NCBI GenBank assembly: GCA_932294295.1
Contig: OW028576.1
Coordinates: forward strand, 43,812,247-43,876,246
From: Alitta virens
Lineage: Eukaryota; Annelida; Polychaeta; Phyllodocida; Nereididae
DNA length: 64,000 nt
Reading direction: 5' to 3'
Within the stretch, counting starts at the first letter, position 1, and every line of letters starts with the position of its first letter. Made by a program: the position numbers and the translations under genes. The notes under the pieces were generated by a model. That model was not told the origin of the DNA. It saw only the letters and a program-made list of their open reading frames with translations, and did no database searches. Below are positions 12,001-23,202 of the stretch, in pieces.

Positions 12001-12771
12001 GGTTGACGCCGGACATAGCCGGAGATACCACAAAGTATACCCGAGTCAATACGGAGATTCCCGGAGATCGGCGGAGTCTACTGGGAGTCTACATGGATCA
12101 ACACGGATCAACACGGATTAAATACTCTGGGACCTCCAGCATGAAAAATTGAACATGTTTAATTTTTTTTCCCCGGAGTCCCAAGGTGATCCCGGATCGC
12201 TCCGGACAATGACGGAGCTATACTCCTGGACAATCCGGCGTCTGATCCGGCTAAGTGTGAAGGGGCCTTTAGTTAGGCATAATAGCCAGGTGTGAAAAGG
12301 GAGGAGAAACGTGTAGATGAAATGTTTATCATGAATATAACAATATTGTGAGTTAAATCATTATAACGAGGTATTAAAAAAATTTCATCATTGGTTTATA
12401 TTGAAGTGTTGAAATTTTTACGAGTGACGTATTTATAAAACGTTTTTTTTGAATACTACAATAGTGTAAGTTAATCATCATGAGAAATTTAGGCTGTGGC
12501 ATTTAGATAAATGTTTTGTCTTGAATATTGACATATCATAAGTTCATCCTATGCCTATATTAAGGTGTTTGAAAGTTCACTAGTGGCATATTGATGAAGT
12601 TTATCTTGAATATTTAAATTATTGTAAACCAATCATTTCATAGCGGTGTTAGAAATATGGTGTGTGACTTATGACTAAAATATTAATTGTGAATATTAGA
12701 ATATCATGTAACTTACCTGTATAGGCAGCCACAAAGACCACAGACAGTGCTACAAGATGGAGCACTCCCAT
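9091..12771 (-). CDS. Kazal-type serine protease inhibitor gene A (three domains, 3' end not found)
   Basis: Exons on the minus strand: 12717-12771, signal peptide MGVLHLVALSVVFVAAYT, phase 1 end; 11438-11528, domain 1 ([25 protein letters not shown]); 10320-10445, domain 2 ([23 protein letters not shown]); 9091-9222, domain 3 (CLCNRMYRPVCG, NGKSYSNPCVARC). Each Kazal exon ends in phase 2 right after cysteine 5 and Ala; cysteine 6 is carried by the next exon. P1 (second residue after cysteine 2) is Arg in all three domains, as in trypsin- or subtilisin-type inhibitors. The product should be secreted. Unlike B, C and D, no fourth domain or acidic tail exon is recognisable down to 6400, so domain 3 lacks cysteine 6 unless a diverged exon exists. 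It may be a truncated paralog. If the last intron were retained, translation would stop one residue after cysteine 5. Confidence 0.85.
9291..9386. repeat. GATAA/GATGA pentamer microsatellite
   Basis: Imperfect run of 5-bp units, GATAA, GATGA and GATAAG, in the last recognised intron of gene A. The same motif family (TTATC on the other strand) recurs at 31900-31965, 53664-53685 and 58350-58603. Confidence 0.85.
9585..10138. mobile_element. MITE in gene A intron, TIR containing TCACACTGTCAC
   Basis: Left end CTTAAGGGACGTCACACTGTCAC-like at 9585 and inverted right end GTGACAGTGTGAACGCCCC to 10138. The inside is markedly more GC-rich than its surroundings and rich in short CG-containing repeats. 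Its apparent open frames on both strands are not supported by motifs. Confidence 0.75.
10812..10918. repeat. Near-perfect 107-bp palindrome in gene A intron
   Basis: Two arms of about 52 bp meet with almost no loop. Arm landmarks are TAGACCCCTCTGGACACAG, TACTAAAA, CAAATAAATGGTC and AGTAAATG; the right arm repeats them inverted with one substitution and about one indel. It lies in the intron between domains 1 and 2. Confidence 0.95.
11693..12270. mobile_element. MITE in gene A intron 1, about 48-bp TIRs
   Basis: The left end starts AAGGCCCCTTCACACTT then GCCGGATCAGACRC; the right end is the inverse with a few mismatches, ending AAGTGTGAAGGGGCCTTT. The bases AGTTA flank both sides, a possible 5-bp target duplication. 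The inside is GC-rich, with many CCGGAG/CCGGA words. It sits in the intron after the signal-peptide exon. Confidence 0.85.
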
Positions 12772-12826
12772 TTTGATAGCTCCCTCTGTCCTCCTGTATG
12801 GCATGCATAAAGTAATAATATCCTCT

Positions 12827-12834
12827 TATTTATA
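12827..12834 (-). promoter_or_regulatory. TATA box of gene A
   Basis: TATAAATA on the minus strand, 56 bp before the signal-peptide ATG. The spacing allows a short 5' leader without an upstream intron, although a CAG 22 bases before the ATG could also serve as an acceptor. Confidence 0.5.
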
Positions 12835-12960
12835 TCGTGAAACATGTATTTTAATTGGAAATGAAATATGTTGTTCACAAGGAACGGATACGATAATGTG
12901 TGCCCAAAAGTGTACGTACACTTAAGCAGAATATTTTTTCTCTTAAATGCTGGTGGGTGC

Positions 12961-13119
12961 TTTATGGCTTTACGTTCTCTATTTCTGCACCTGATGAGCT
13001 AATTAAGTCAGGCAGGGACCTTGGCAATGAGAACAGTCATCCAACTTAGACTCGACCAGGAATTGAACCCGGGAGCCAGTGGTAGCCCTGCGTACTACCA
13101 GTGAGCTCGGTTCCACCCC
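12961..13119 (-). mobile_element. tRNA-derived SINE, copy 3 (diverged)
   Basis: Minus-strand copy of the family at 7071. Reading plus, it runs from TTTATGGCTTTACG through CTGCACCTGATGAGCTAATTA, GCAGGGACC and CCAACTTAGACTCGACC to the inverted B box GGAATTGAACCCGGG and A box TACCAGTGAGCTCGG. It lies about 190 bp upstream of the gene A start codon. Confidence 0.8.
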
Positions 13120-13344
13120 ATTTTCTCTCAGATAAATTATTCTTTACATACGGCATGGTACTTGTACTTCATTTACACAACTGGTATTTACATTAAGTAA
13201 AACAAACAATTTTGAAGAAATATCATTTTGTGTAAAAAAAAATTCAAGATTTCATCAATAATTAATTTGATCATATTGAGCGAGTAAGTTGAATTTCATT
13301 GTGTTTTAATGAAATTGCGTATTTAATGCAGTTGTAACTTAGAT

Positions 13345-14160
13345 AGCATGCCAGACTGGTTCAACGTTGTGTCAATGTTGGCCGGTCAGTGGCCATCTTC
13401 TGTACAATTTCAAGCCAATGAAACAATGTCATGTCAACTCGGAAATTACTTCACAAAAAGTGCGCCAAAGAAAACCATAAAATTTCAAGATTTATTTCAA
13501 TTTTGAAAATACTTTACATGGGTAGAACTTCGGTATTATAACCTTTTTCCAAGCAGCCCATTATAAACAAGGATCAAAAAATATACAACTTCCCTCCATT
13601 ATTGTAGCTATCAGTAGTACCACAGTTGTTTTAACTCTCTGGCAGTAGATTCCCAAGAACCTAATGCTCTATATATAAAAGACCTTTTGTACATTTGAGT
13701 TTGACATACGATAACTACAAAATTGACTAGATGTAGATAGTCCAACATAAATAACATGTAAAATTGGCTCAAAATTTGCCAACATTACTAACATCTTGTC
13801 AACGTCATGTCAACATCATGTCAATGTCATGCCAATGTCATGCCAATGTAATGTCAAACCCCGGCTACTTACCTTACTTGTCTGCTCGCAATGCAAAGTT
13901 CACATGTTTGCTTTTATACCAGAACATTCAGCTGATCCTCTTTAAAATCATAGACCATAATATCATGATGTTTGTTCTCCCTAATCTCTGGTTAAATGCA
14001 CATAAAACAGACTTTGCGCTCATTGTGTAGAGTCTATTGATGAATGAATTGCTATGCTTTGTAGTACTGTTGAAACTCGTAATGGAGAATACACAAGCGC
14101 CCCGATAGCATTCCAAATTGAGACAACATTGGTGCGACATTGGCAAAATATAAAGTATAT
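13345..14160. repeat. MITE-like region with TCATGTCAA short repeats
   Basis: GATAGCATGCCAGACTGG at about 13347 and GATAGCATTCCAAATTG at about 14105 are direct copies of one terminal motif, also seen at 23188 and 30472. Between them, 13790-13860 carries a small tandem of ATGTCAA/ATGCCAA units of 9-12 bp. No gene was recognised. Confidence 0.5.
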
Positions 14161-14182
14161 TCTCCCGACAGTGGCCAAGGGC

Positions 14183-14371
14183 GGGGGCCTAGCTCAGAGG
14201 TAGCGCTCTGGGCTTCCAACCGCTGGGTCCCGGGATCGATTCCCGGTCAAGCCTAAGTTGGATGGCTGTTCCATCCTTCGTCTCATTGCCATGGTCTCTG
14301 CCTGACCTAATTAGCACATCAGGTGCAAAAATACAGGACGTAAAGCCCTAATCCACCCACCCACCCACCCG
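14183..14371 (+). mobile_element. tRNA-derived SINE, copy 2, with target duplication
   Basis: Well preserved: A box TAGCTCAGAGGTAGCG, B box GGGATCGATTCCCGG, then the family body and a CCACCCACC tail. Flanks CCCGACAGTGGCCAA (left) and CCCGACGGTGGCAAA (right) form a 15-bp target duplication with two differences. Confidence 0.9.
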
Positions 14372-14407
14372 ACGGTGGCAAATATTGAAACAAAGCTGGC
14401 CTACAGT

Positions 14408-14778
14408 ACAGTTAGTTTCATTAAAAATGGCCTGTCAAATTGAACCTAGACAAGTTTTGCTATATGATGCTACCTGCCACTAAACAGAACTGTCTGGCTA
14501 TAGCTGGCTACTCTAAGCGAGATCTAAAAGTATATGCAGCACCATTAGGTGCATAAGTTGAGTTATGCATATTTGTAATCATTTGGTGAAAAGATGCATA
14601 CATATATTAGACCAATTTATTACATTTACCAAGGTATATATTTTTTCAGCGGTGGTAGTTTAAGCCGACTATAAGGTAGAAGTAGGCAGAAGCCGATGGC
14701 TTTAGCCAGTAACAGTTACAGCCAGGAATAAGTTGCTACAGCTAACTACAGTCTACCATGTTTTATAGAACTAACTGT
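14408..14778 (+). mobile_element. MITE family 'GTTAG', copy 2, complete
   Basis: Starts CAGTTAGTTTCATTAAAAA and ends with the inverse, ATAGAACTAACTG, with TA on each side. The TA flank and CAGT terminus suit a Tc1/mariner-type non-autonomous element. About 370 bp, non-coding. Confidence 0.85.
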
Positions 14779-14929
14779 ATAAGAGGAGAGTTTAAGAATA
14801 GAATATTAACAGGTACAATAATTACAATTCCAGTAATTGTACGACCATTCATTGGGGGGATAATATTGACCTCACACTTCAGATAGGGTGGGTGGGGGGC
14901 ACGGCAATGATAACCATTTTCTCATCTTG

Positions 14930-15345
14930 CCTTTGAACATCCTGGGCATCCTCGTGACAAGAATGTTAACACTGTGGGTGAAGATCTCAAACACCAGAAG
15001 CAAACACAGGGCTCTGCACAATGCACGTTCTAGTTTAGCTATTCTATACCTAAGACGGAATGACCTGAGTTGGTAACATGTAAACATTATGTCTCACAAA
15101 CTGATTTAGTAATATCCCAAGCACTTTTTAATTTGTCATTTTATTTGCCTCACATACATGAAAACTATTTCCAAGAATTACCGGTTAATAATTATCCAAA
15201 TACAAGAAATGTTATGAAATTAAAATTGCCCAGAGTAAGAAAAGAACAAGGCAAAAAAAACACACAAAGTATCAGGGAGCATGGATATGGAATGAAATTA
15301 TTTCGCAACCGCCATCACATTTTGAAGTTGGGAAAGTTTTATTAA
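14930..15345 (+). pseudogene. Dispersed repeat followed by a non-LTR reverse transcriptase C-terminal relic
   Basis: 14930-15025 is the uninterrupted version of the repeat split by the SINE at 7071. From about 15110 an open stretch ends in VMKLKLPRVRKEQGKK, and then a degraded 'REHGYGMKLFRNR'. 'LPR.R.E.GKKS..Y.G...WN' is a common C-terminal signature of CR1/L2-like LINE proteins, as I recall. I read this as a short LINE end rather than a host gene. Confidence 0.4.
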
Positions 15346-15685
15346 AATAATTATCTTCTATACATAAATTAACAACAAACGTTATTTTCAAAATACTTCC
15401 AGATTTTTATTCCAAATTATCAAAATTTTGCTTTTAACTACCATTTTATAGCATACAAATTACTTCTGTTTCATTATAAATTCAATATAATTTAAATACT
15501 CATTTAATTATTCTCTCTATTTCATAATGTATTGTTGTAAATTCTCTATCTTAAATAATTAAAAAAAAAGCATGGGACAATTGTGAATATGAAAATTGTT
15601 AATAAAAAAAGCATGGTTCAATTGTGAATATGAAATCTGTCTTACATGGATTTCAAAAGAGAATTAAGATTTTCAGAAACATACT
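15346..15685. other. AT-rich interval, nothing recognised
   Basis: Contains a short direct repeat, AAAAAAAGCATGG followed by CAATTGTGAATATGAAA, at about 15567 and 15605. No gene. Confidence 0.4.
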
Positions 15686-15689
15686 AATT

Positions 15690-16110
15690 ACAGTACATTG
15701 GCACTCGCATACGTCACATCCCACACGGTCCAGACCCAAGCCATATTGTCCTCGTGGCGGGCGATATTGAAGCGGCAAATGCAATGTCCCCCAACCAGAT
15801 TAACTCACAATATGAAAGAGTGGTTTGTGAACTACAACCGTTTACCCTTGGTCCCGGATAATCCTGGTCAGACACACTATCGTCGGCAACCTGCAGAGAC
15901 GCCAGTCCATTCAAAGGGTAAACGCACTTATGCAACATCTGGCCTTAAATGAGCGCATGATAAGTTACCTTGACAACAACAACTCGAAACTTCAAGATAA
16001 TATCCATCTGTCATATGCCTCAAAGATGATGCTTGGCCGACGTATCGCCTCAATCGTTAAGAAACCCTATCTTGACTCCATACAAAGGTTTCGATGAGTT
16101 GGTTCCAGCC
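15690..16110 (+). pseudogene. Possible LINE ORF1 relic with SGNH-hydrolase-like domain
   Basis: One frame reads HIPHGPDPSHIVLVAGDIEA, then AANAMSPNQINSQYERVVCEL, breaks at a stop near 15858, and resumes as RVNALMQHLALNERMISYLD and DNIHLSYASKMMLGRRIAS. 'IVLV.GDIEA.N' and 'DNIHLS..G..LGRRI' look like the central strand and the Asp-His block of SGNH esterase-like ORF1 domains found in CR1-type and related LINEs. It lies directly upstream of the endonuclease and RT pieces. Family is from memory; the frame is broken at least once. Confidence 0.5.
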
Positions 16111-16227
16111 ACCCAGTCATGTAAAGACGTCGGCTTCAACACCCCTGTTCCTGGTGGGGGGCACAAATGGGCATTTCTAACACAAACAATAAGTATGGAC
16201 GACATATGGTAAATATACACATAGAAT

Positions 16228-16442
16228 TAACTGATAATGATTTTGTAGACTTAACTTATAATGCCATTGATTATGATTTTGTAGACTTAACTAAAAATGC
16301 CATTGATAAAATTTTGTAGACTTAACTAATAATGCCATTGAAAAAGATTTTGTAGACTTAACTAAAAATGCCATTGATAATGATGTTTTAGACTTAATTA
16401 ATAATGCCATTGCTAAGAATTTTGTAGACTTAACTAAAAATG
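16228..16442 (+). repeat. About 36-bp tandem repeat inside the LINE
   Basis: Six imperfect units built on GATTTTGTAGACTTAACTAA followed by AATGCCATTGATAA. It lies between the ORF1 relic and the endonuclease piece. Confidence 0.85.
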
Positions 16443-16569
16443 TCTTGGCTCACTCAACCATATCAAGTCAGAAAAGCCTCAGTAGTAGCAATAATATAAG
16501 GAGAAAGGACATACTAAATATAAGTTATCTACCTAATAAACTAAAGACACCTCATGTAAATAAACAGTC

Positions 16570-17473
16570 ATACTTTTCTGGAATATCCAAGGGATAGGCA
16601 GTACATTTGAATTAGATAGTGTAAGTAAATTTCTCTCTGGTTACGAAGTGATATTTCTCTTTGAGACAATGAAACTTGATACTTATAATCCCCCTCTCCC
16701 TAATTATCAATACTTCCACTGTCAACGTAAATATAAACATCCTCAACAAGGAGACCAGCAGGTGGCATAGCTGTCAAAAGTTCAATGAAAATTTTATTTG
16801 GCTACATATTAAACAAAAAAATCCACTCCCTGCAATAATTATTGGAGGTACATATATTCCACCGGCTGGCTCAAAAGTTTATCTGAATAGTAACAGTAGT
16901 AACAGTAATGACATTTTCCAAGCCCTACAAGATGATATTGGAAAGTTCTTCCAATGCGCCCCACTCGTTGCTCTTTGTGGCGACTTCAATAGTCGCACAG
17001 GTGGTCTAAATGATGTAGCCCCAAATGTACATGGTAAAGATACCAATGACTTAATAATGTTAAACAATACAAACTCAGATTTAGGATATTCACTTAACTC
17101 CACCTGGCTATCTAAAGTAAGACAGACAAGGGATAAGGCTAATAATAGTTTCGGTAAGGACCTCATTCAACTATGTCAAAATAGTAACATGAGAATTATG
17201 AATGGGTTTTATAATCCCAATAACACAGATGACTTCACATGTCATGCTCCCCTTGGTAAAAGTATGGTGGACTACCTACTCACTACAGAGAGACTAACAG
17301 AACTATTAAATGAATTTAAAATTTGTGCAAAATTGGTGGAATCTGATCACACACCTTTGACTTTCTCAATCGCGACAGATTCAATGCTTGGTAGTATTAA
17401 TACCAACAGCAAGCAAATTAAAACCCTAATCATAATAAACGCTATAAGTATGCTTTTGACAAGTTTAGAGTAA
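16570..17473 (+). pseudogene. LINE ORF2, AP endonuclease part
   Basis: Near 16577 a frame reads FWNIQGIGSTFELD and later FLFETMKLDTY, the N-terminal strands and catalytic Glu region of an APE-type endonuclease. After frameshifts near 16740 the main frame continues with IIIGGTYIPPAG, LVALCGDFNSRTGG (catalytic Asp-Asn), MVDYLLTT and ESDHTPLTF (the SDH motif). This nicks target DNA for target-primed reverse transcription. The piece is broken but all motif blocks are present in order. Confidence 0.85.
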
Positions 17474-19654
17474 CAGACTACAAGGATGCTCTCAACAGTG
17501 AATATGCCCATGAAAAACTTTTCCATTTAACTAATCAACTGTTTGAGAACACTAGTTCAGATGCTGTAATACATGCCACTTATGATTACATAAAAACTGG
17601 TATAGACCCAATATTTAAAAAGAAATATTTCAAGTCTGTGACAAACAACTTTCCAACTAATTCATGGTATGATGAAGAGTGCTGTAAAACATGACATTAA
17701 TATCACTACTTGTAACCAACATTACAAATTACTGCATAAAAATTATAAAAGAATCATACAGCGAAAGAAAAGACTACACCTACAGTCAAATAGAGATAAA
17801 TTACACCAACTGCACTCCACCAATCAAACAGAGCGTTGGAAATTATGGAATAAACTCACTAATAATAATAATGATAAAACAACACAGAATCTGCCAGATA
17901 TAGACACATTCTATAGCTATTTTAAAAATCAGATTAATCCCCCAGTATGCACATATTTTGATCAAGAACACATGGCAGAAATTGATGAACACATAAATAA
18001 AATTAAAACCATCTCAGATAACAACATATTTGACACTCTCCCTGCAAATATTTGTGACAGCTACATCACAGAAGCTGAGGTAGCTCTACATCTTAAAAAG
18101 TTGAAGAATAATAAAGCAGCAGGTATTGATGGCATTACTGGTGAATTCTATAAATGTGTTGCAGATGAACTTATTGTTCCATTTTGTGCAATTTTCAATT
18201 TCATATTTGATAAAGGTGATTATAGATCTCAGTGGGCAGAGGGACTAATTAATGCCCTGCACAAAAAGGGAGATCACTCAAATCCTGACAATTATAGGAA
18301 AATTACTATTACAGTTGCCATGGCAAAAATATTTGACTCCATCCTTAATGCCAGGCTATATTTTAAAAATGATGCCATGTCCTTAGATGATCCTTTTCAC
18401 TTCGGTTTTACTCCCTCTCGAGGAACAACTGACTGTGTATTTGTGTTAGACACAATCATCAGACACAAACAATTTAAAAAAATGCCTGTATATCTATGTT
18501 TCGTAGACTTCACAAAAGCCTTTGACTATATAAACAGAAATGTGCTATATTACAAACTCCACAAACAAAAAATGAGCCAGAAAATGCTGTAAATCATCAT
18601 GAGTATGTTTGACAAAACCCAAGCTAAAGTCCACCAGCTGGGAGAAATAAGTCCTCCCATTGAAAGTATATTTGGGGTACTGCAAGGTGGTATTTTAAGC
18701 CCAAAGCTATTTAATGAATTTATGTCTGACCTACCAAACCATCTAAGTATAAACAATGGGATAGAAATAGACGGCACACATTTCACTCACCTCCTCTATG
18801 CAGATGAAATAGTTCTCATATCTAACTCAGCTGCAGGCCTACAAAACAGTATCGATTCACTGCACAATTTCTGTGCTAAATGGCATCTTATGGTGAATAT
18901 ATTAAAAACTAAAGTGATGTAAATTGGTACGAAAAGCTCTATTAATTTCATATATAACACTCAGAGTATAGAAAATGTAGACACATATAAATACCTAGGC
19001 CACATCATCACAAATAACCATAAACACATACATCACAAGGTGACAAGTCGCTTAATAACCCAAGCCCAAAAGGCTCTCTTTGCTCTACGAAGTAAACTTA
19101 AACCAGCATTGGGTCATATACCCCCTTTGCTTGCCATAAAAATGTTTGACAGTTATATACTTCCCATGCTAGAATATAATAGTGTACTATGGTCACAAAA
19201 TTCCCCTATTTCTGAAATAGAGAAAATGCAATTAGGTTACCTGAAGAATGTATTAAATGTAAGAAAACAAACCCCTTCCTTAGCTGTGTATGCAGAAACA
19301 GGACGATTTACACTTCACATCAGACAAAAACTTCCTACAGTAAACTACTGGGCAAGATTTCAGACAATGCCTAGTAGTGAAATATTAAATAAGTGCTTGA
19401 AAATACAAGAAAAACTACACACAAATGGTCAGAGAAACTGGTACACTAAAGTAAAGCATATCATCTCTGAAGCAAACATAATTAATTGGCAAGCTCTAGA
19501 ACCCAGCGTACTGACAAATAAGTTAAAACTAGTACTTTATGACAATGAAAAGGATAGAATTCTTCATGAAATAAATGACACAAACGCCCAACCTAAACTT
19601 AGGACCTATAAACATTTAAAACCAGCTAATACATTGAGCCATACCTATTATTAA
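17474..19654 (+). pseudogene. LINE ORF2, reverse transcriptase part
   Basis: After a frameshift near 17470 the reading gives NSWYDEEC and then LKNNKAAGIDGITGEFYK (RT block 1), NPDNYRKITI, HFGFTPSRGTTD, VDFTKAFDYINR, GVLQGGILSPKLFNEF and LLYADEIVLIS. The catalytic YADD is YADE here, which with the frame breaks at 18590 and 18920 argues for a dead copy. Past 19040 the thumb and C-terminal region continues to a stop at 19654. This is a non-LTR retrotransposon with an endonuclease upstream; I do not assign the clade. Confidence 0.9.
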
Positions 19655-20189
19655 ATCTGCCCAAAAAAACCTACAGTAATATAGCAAGATTCAGAGTTAG
19701 CTCCCACAATCTTAAAATTGAAACTGGTTGACATGAATCCCCAAAAATTCCTTTGCATGAGAGAATATGTGAATATTGTGACAGTGGTGAAATAGAAGAT
19801 GAATCTCACTGCTAACTGACATGTAATAAAAATGAAATACCAAGGCTAGAATTACTTAATATAGCAACAGATAGTATACCTAATTTTCATGACCTAGACA
19901 AATCTCAACAATTCCAAGCCCTATTGTCATGTAAGAATCCAGAAGTGCTAAAGGCATTAGGCAACTTTCTAAATAGAGTTTTTTCATAATGTTAATTCAG
20001 TATTGGTGCCCCCCTTCCACTAGACAGGGAACCTTTCAATTCAAACACCCCATTATGACAAACTCAGAGGTCAGCGCAATGTTGTTCTGAAGATCCCACT
20101 CATTGACCCAGCCCATGGACACCGTTTCAGAGGTCAGCGCGATGCTGCTCTGAAGACCCCACCCACTGACCCAACCCATGGACACCTTC
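19655..20189 (+). pseudogene. LINE C-terminal zinc-knuckle relic and 3' UTR
   Basis: Another frame reads HERICEYCDSGEIEDESHC and ends after KALGNFLNRVFS near 19989, the Cys-Cys-His-Cys end found in many LINE ORF2 proteins. The 3' UTR holds two tandem 63-bp copies (20064-20126 and 20127-20189) containing CAGAGGTCAGCGC and CCCATGGACACC. Confidence 0.75.
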
Positions 20190-20735
20190 TTTTGCCATTT
20201 TAAACTGACTTTTTATTCAAATTAGTTTTGAAATCATTACAGTATTACCCACTTGAAGTATTGACCTGTACAGTATTAACTCTCATTTTTATATTCATGT
20301 ATGTATATGTAAACAAAACTGGAACCGACTTTATCAAGTAAATATTTAGAAATACTAGTAGATTATAGATTTTATATATAGTAGATGTAGACACTAGACT
20401 TGTTTTTGATATGTTGTATATTTGTTTGTTTTGTAATGTTGCATGACACATGTATCAATTCCTGATATCAGGCTTGTCAATAAAACGATATATATATATT
20501 TATACTTATTTTGTACATTATAACATTATCTGTTAAACAGGAGCCTGGTTGTATTAAACCTATTGTTTTATGCTTATGGGACCTACAGGACGAGAGATCA
20601 CTCTAGATCTCAAGGTCAGATAGGGGAAAGCTCCTCTACTCTGTCTAGCTGGCATTTTAACAAATGCTGCTTACACTGCAGCTATTTCCAAGCAAATGTT
20701 CCCTAAAACAATGATTCTAAGCAGAATCAACTCAT
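20190..20735. other. AT-rich interval with TATATA run
   Basis: No gene recognised. A short TA run at about 20488-20500 follows AATAAAACG, which may be the true 3' end of the LINE. Confidence 0.4.
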
Positions 20736-21690
20736 TACACGCACATAAATGAGTCAAAGTTGATCCTTTGACTTTTGATTATATTGTCTCCAAACACAGG
20801 TGCAAATTCATCATTTGACCTACATGCTTGAATGACCACAGGATAATTAAGCACAGGGGTGCTGCTTTTTGACCTGCTAGCAATTGGATGCTCAGTACCT
20901 ATATTTTCTCTATATGGTAAACTTGGCAGTTTCACCAGAGAAACATAAACTGGCAGATTACCAGCAAAAGGGTGCACACTTTCTGCATAGAACTTATATG
21001 AGCAATGCTGCTCATATATAACCACTGAATAGACAAAATGTTGCTACTATATGTGGCTAACACATGTGTAAATTCATTAGCTGCCTGTCATGACTGACTG
21101 ACCACAGGGTAATTAGGCACATGGGTGCTGCTACTTGACCTGATAGCAAGTGGGTGTCCAGTTACATGTAACCTAGACCCCTCAATATATTCTCTATATA
21201 TGGGAAAGTGGGCAGTTTCTCCAAAGTAATATAATTTGCAGATTATTTACCAGCAAAAGCTTGCACAGTGTCTGCACAGTAGTTAATCACAGGAGCAATG
21301 CTGCTCACAAGTAACCACTGAATTTATGGCAAAAGCTTGCCAATATATTTATATTCTCTATATGGGGTAAAACTGAGCAGTTTCACCAGAGAAACATAGT
21401 TTGCAGATTAAATACCAGCAAAAGCTTGCACAGTGTCTGCACAGTAGTTATTTGCCTGAGCAATGCTGCTCACAAGTAACCACTAAATTTATGGACAAAA
21501 GCTTGCCAATATATTTATTCTCTCTGTGGGGAAACTGAGCAGTTTCACCAGAGAAACATAGTTTGCAGACTAAATACCAGCAAAAGCTTGCACAGTCTGC
21601 ACAGTAGTTAATTGCAGGAGCAATGCTGCTCACAAGTAACCACTGAATTTATGGACAAAAGCTTGCCAATATATTTTGCTGAGTGAAAGA
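20736..21690. repeat. About 163-bp tandem repeat (plus a longer related unit)
   Basis: The landmark ACCAGCAAAAGCTTGCACAG recurs at about 21250, 21414 and 21577, so the unit is 163-164 bp; a related unit begins near 20740 with a 289-bp offset. Units include TTTCACCAGAGAAACATA and GAGCAATGCTGCTCA, the latter a small palindrome. The array lies just downstream (minus strand) of an LTR and primer-binding site and may be the leader of that element. Confidence 0.85.
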
Positions 21691-21778
21691 TGACTCTCAG
21701 ACAGCAAAATTGTGATCAGTCAAATATTGACATAATCAAACCAACCTGATCAATTGTGGACAGATAGACAGACTAAAG

Positions 21779-21797
21779 GTCCCACATCGGGCGCCAA
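21779..21797 (-). other. Primer-binding site of an LTR retrotransposon
   Basis: TGGCGCCCGATGTGGGAC on the minus strand, three to four bases after the CA end of the LTR. TGGCGCCC... is the common start of LTR-element primer-binding sites that pair with a tRNA 3' end. Confidence 0.8.
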
Positions 21798-21800
21798 ATC

Positions 21801-22295
21801 TGTAATGGTTCTTGCTCATATGCATGGCAAGTTGACCATGGATAAAGGTTCTTAGACCCCTAGTCTTGTCCAACAAAAGATCAACAACAGACTTAAAGTT
21901 TACAGGTTTATTCCAACAGGAATTACTACACAATACAGTTCAGTCATGAGCCTAGACTATAGTCTCAAGTGGAATCCAGTATCCAAAGGGACTGGCAAGG
22001 AGTGTTCTGGACTTGGAATAACAGGGGTTATTCCAAGTGGATTGTAAGATGTCTCATAAGTATGATCTATCTAGAGAAGGACCATTGGGTCACTCTGAAT
22101 GCTCAGAGATCTCTGTCCCTGCTCATCAAAACCAGGGGGTTTTGTGCCCTCAAAGGTGTGGCTAGCCCAACAGCCAATCACAGAGCAGCATCAGTGCTGC
22201 TCCAAGTGGCCAGAGAGCAGCAACAGTGCTGCCTCTAGTGGCCAACCCATCAGTCATTGACTGATGGTTGATGGGTCAACATCAGAACCTCCACA
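21801..22295 (-). mobile_element. LTR (495 bp) of a retrotransposon remnant
   Basis: On the minus strand it starts TGTGGAGGTTCTGATG and ends AGAACCATTACA, so it has TG...CA ends, and the primer-binding site follows at once. No second LTR, gag or pol reading was found downstream, so this is a 5' LTR with leader only. The GACTGATGGGTTGGCC region holds a short hairpin. Gypsy/Metaviridae-type priming is likely but not proven. Confidence 0.75.
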
Positions 22296-22680
22296 CTTAT
22301 ATATACTTTTACTAATAAAAGCTATGCCTATCCAAATATCAGCAGATTTGGTACACATTTTTAAAATGTGGAACAAAAATAGTCATTTTTCAGGATTTGC
22401 GATAATTCTCATAATCTGGACTGACGCCAGACAGATGGAGTGGAGTCTATTCACTCGTAAAATGCATTCTGACATTTTATATTGTATATTTAACACAGTA
22501 AAAATGCTACATTACAATGGCCCAACTACACAGTGTTATTTTGTAGTGTGGAAAGTTTTCTGTTACCACCTAAACCTCGGTGTAGACCCAAGAAGTTAGC
22601 TTCTTGGTCAATTAGGAGAAGAGATATGGGTGATTTGAAATGTTCAGCATTAAAAAAGTGCCTTACACAGACTTTAAAGA

Positions 22681-22825
22681 GCTGGTCAGTTCACGTGTGA
22701 CCTAGGATCCTGGAAATAAAAGCACAATGCATGACGTCACCAAAAAACGATATTAGATGACGTCATCAATAACTGAGTTGTGGTGAGATCATGTATCAGA
22801 TTAGTACTCCAGAGAACTGACCAGC
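22681..22825. mobile_element. Short MITE with GCTGGTCAGTTC termini
   Basis: 145 bp with perfect 12-bp inverted ends. The inside has two TGACGTCA-like sites (ATGACGTCACC, ATGACGTCATC). A diverged GAGCTGGCCAGTGTAC at 27112 may be an old end of the same family. Confidence 0.7.
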
Positions 22826-22874
22826 CTATTACAATATTCACATCTCACTAAACACGACATTTTAAACATTGGAA

Positions 22875-23000
22875 CGTCATTTAGGCTAAGACTATCGGCT
22901 AGCCATCAGCAATACATCTGTTAGACATCAGCCAGACATCGGCTAAACATCGGCTAGACATCAGCTATCGGCCAGACAACGGCTGGACATCAGCTACCAT
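22875..23000 (+). repeat. ATCGGCTAGAC short tandem array
   Basis: About ten irregular units of 10-13 bp built on ACATCGGCTAG/ACATCAGCCAG. Confidence 0.7.
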
Positions 23001-23202
23001 TAGAATATTTTCGATCAACATGACATGCTGATACTTCATGCTGCTTGTCGCTGAACTATTTTATTGTATTGGTTTATTCTTTTATTGATAGCTTAACAGG
23101 AAATTATCTAAATCAATTTGGGAAAAATAACAACTGGATGACAATTATTTTGTCGATGGTACCAAACCCTTTTGGGTTTACTCAGATAGCATGCCAGATC
23201 AA

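Noticed and set aside
11517..12121. Open frames on plus strand around the GC-rich MITE
   Set aside because: They run through the MITE and the antisense of gene A; no motif and no splice logic.
15070..15345. Small host gene
   Set aside because: Its end carries the LPRVRKEQGKK signature of LINE C-termini, so it is listed as a LINE relic.
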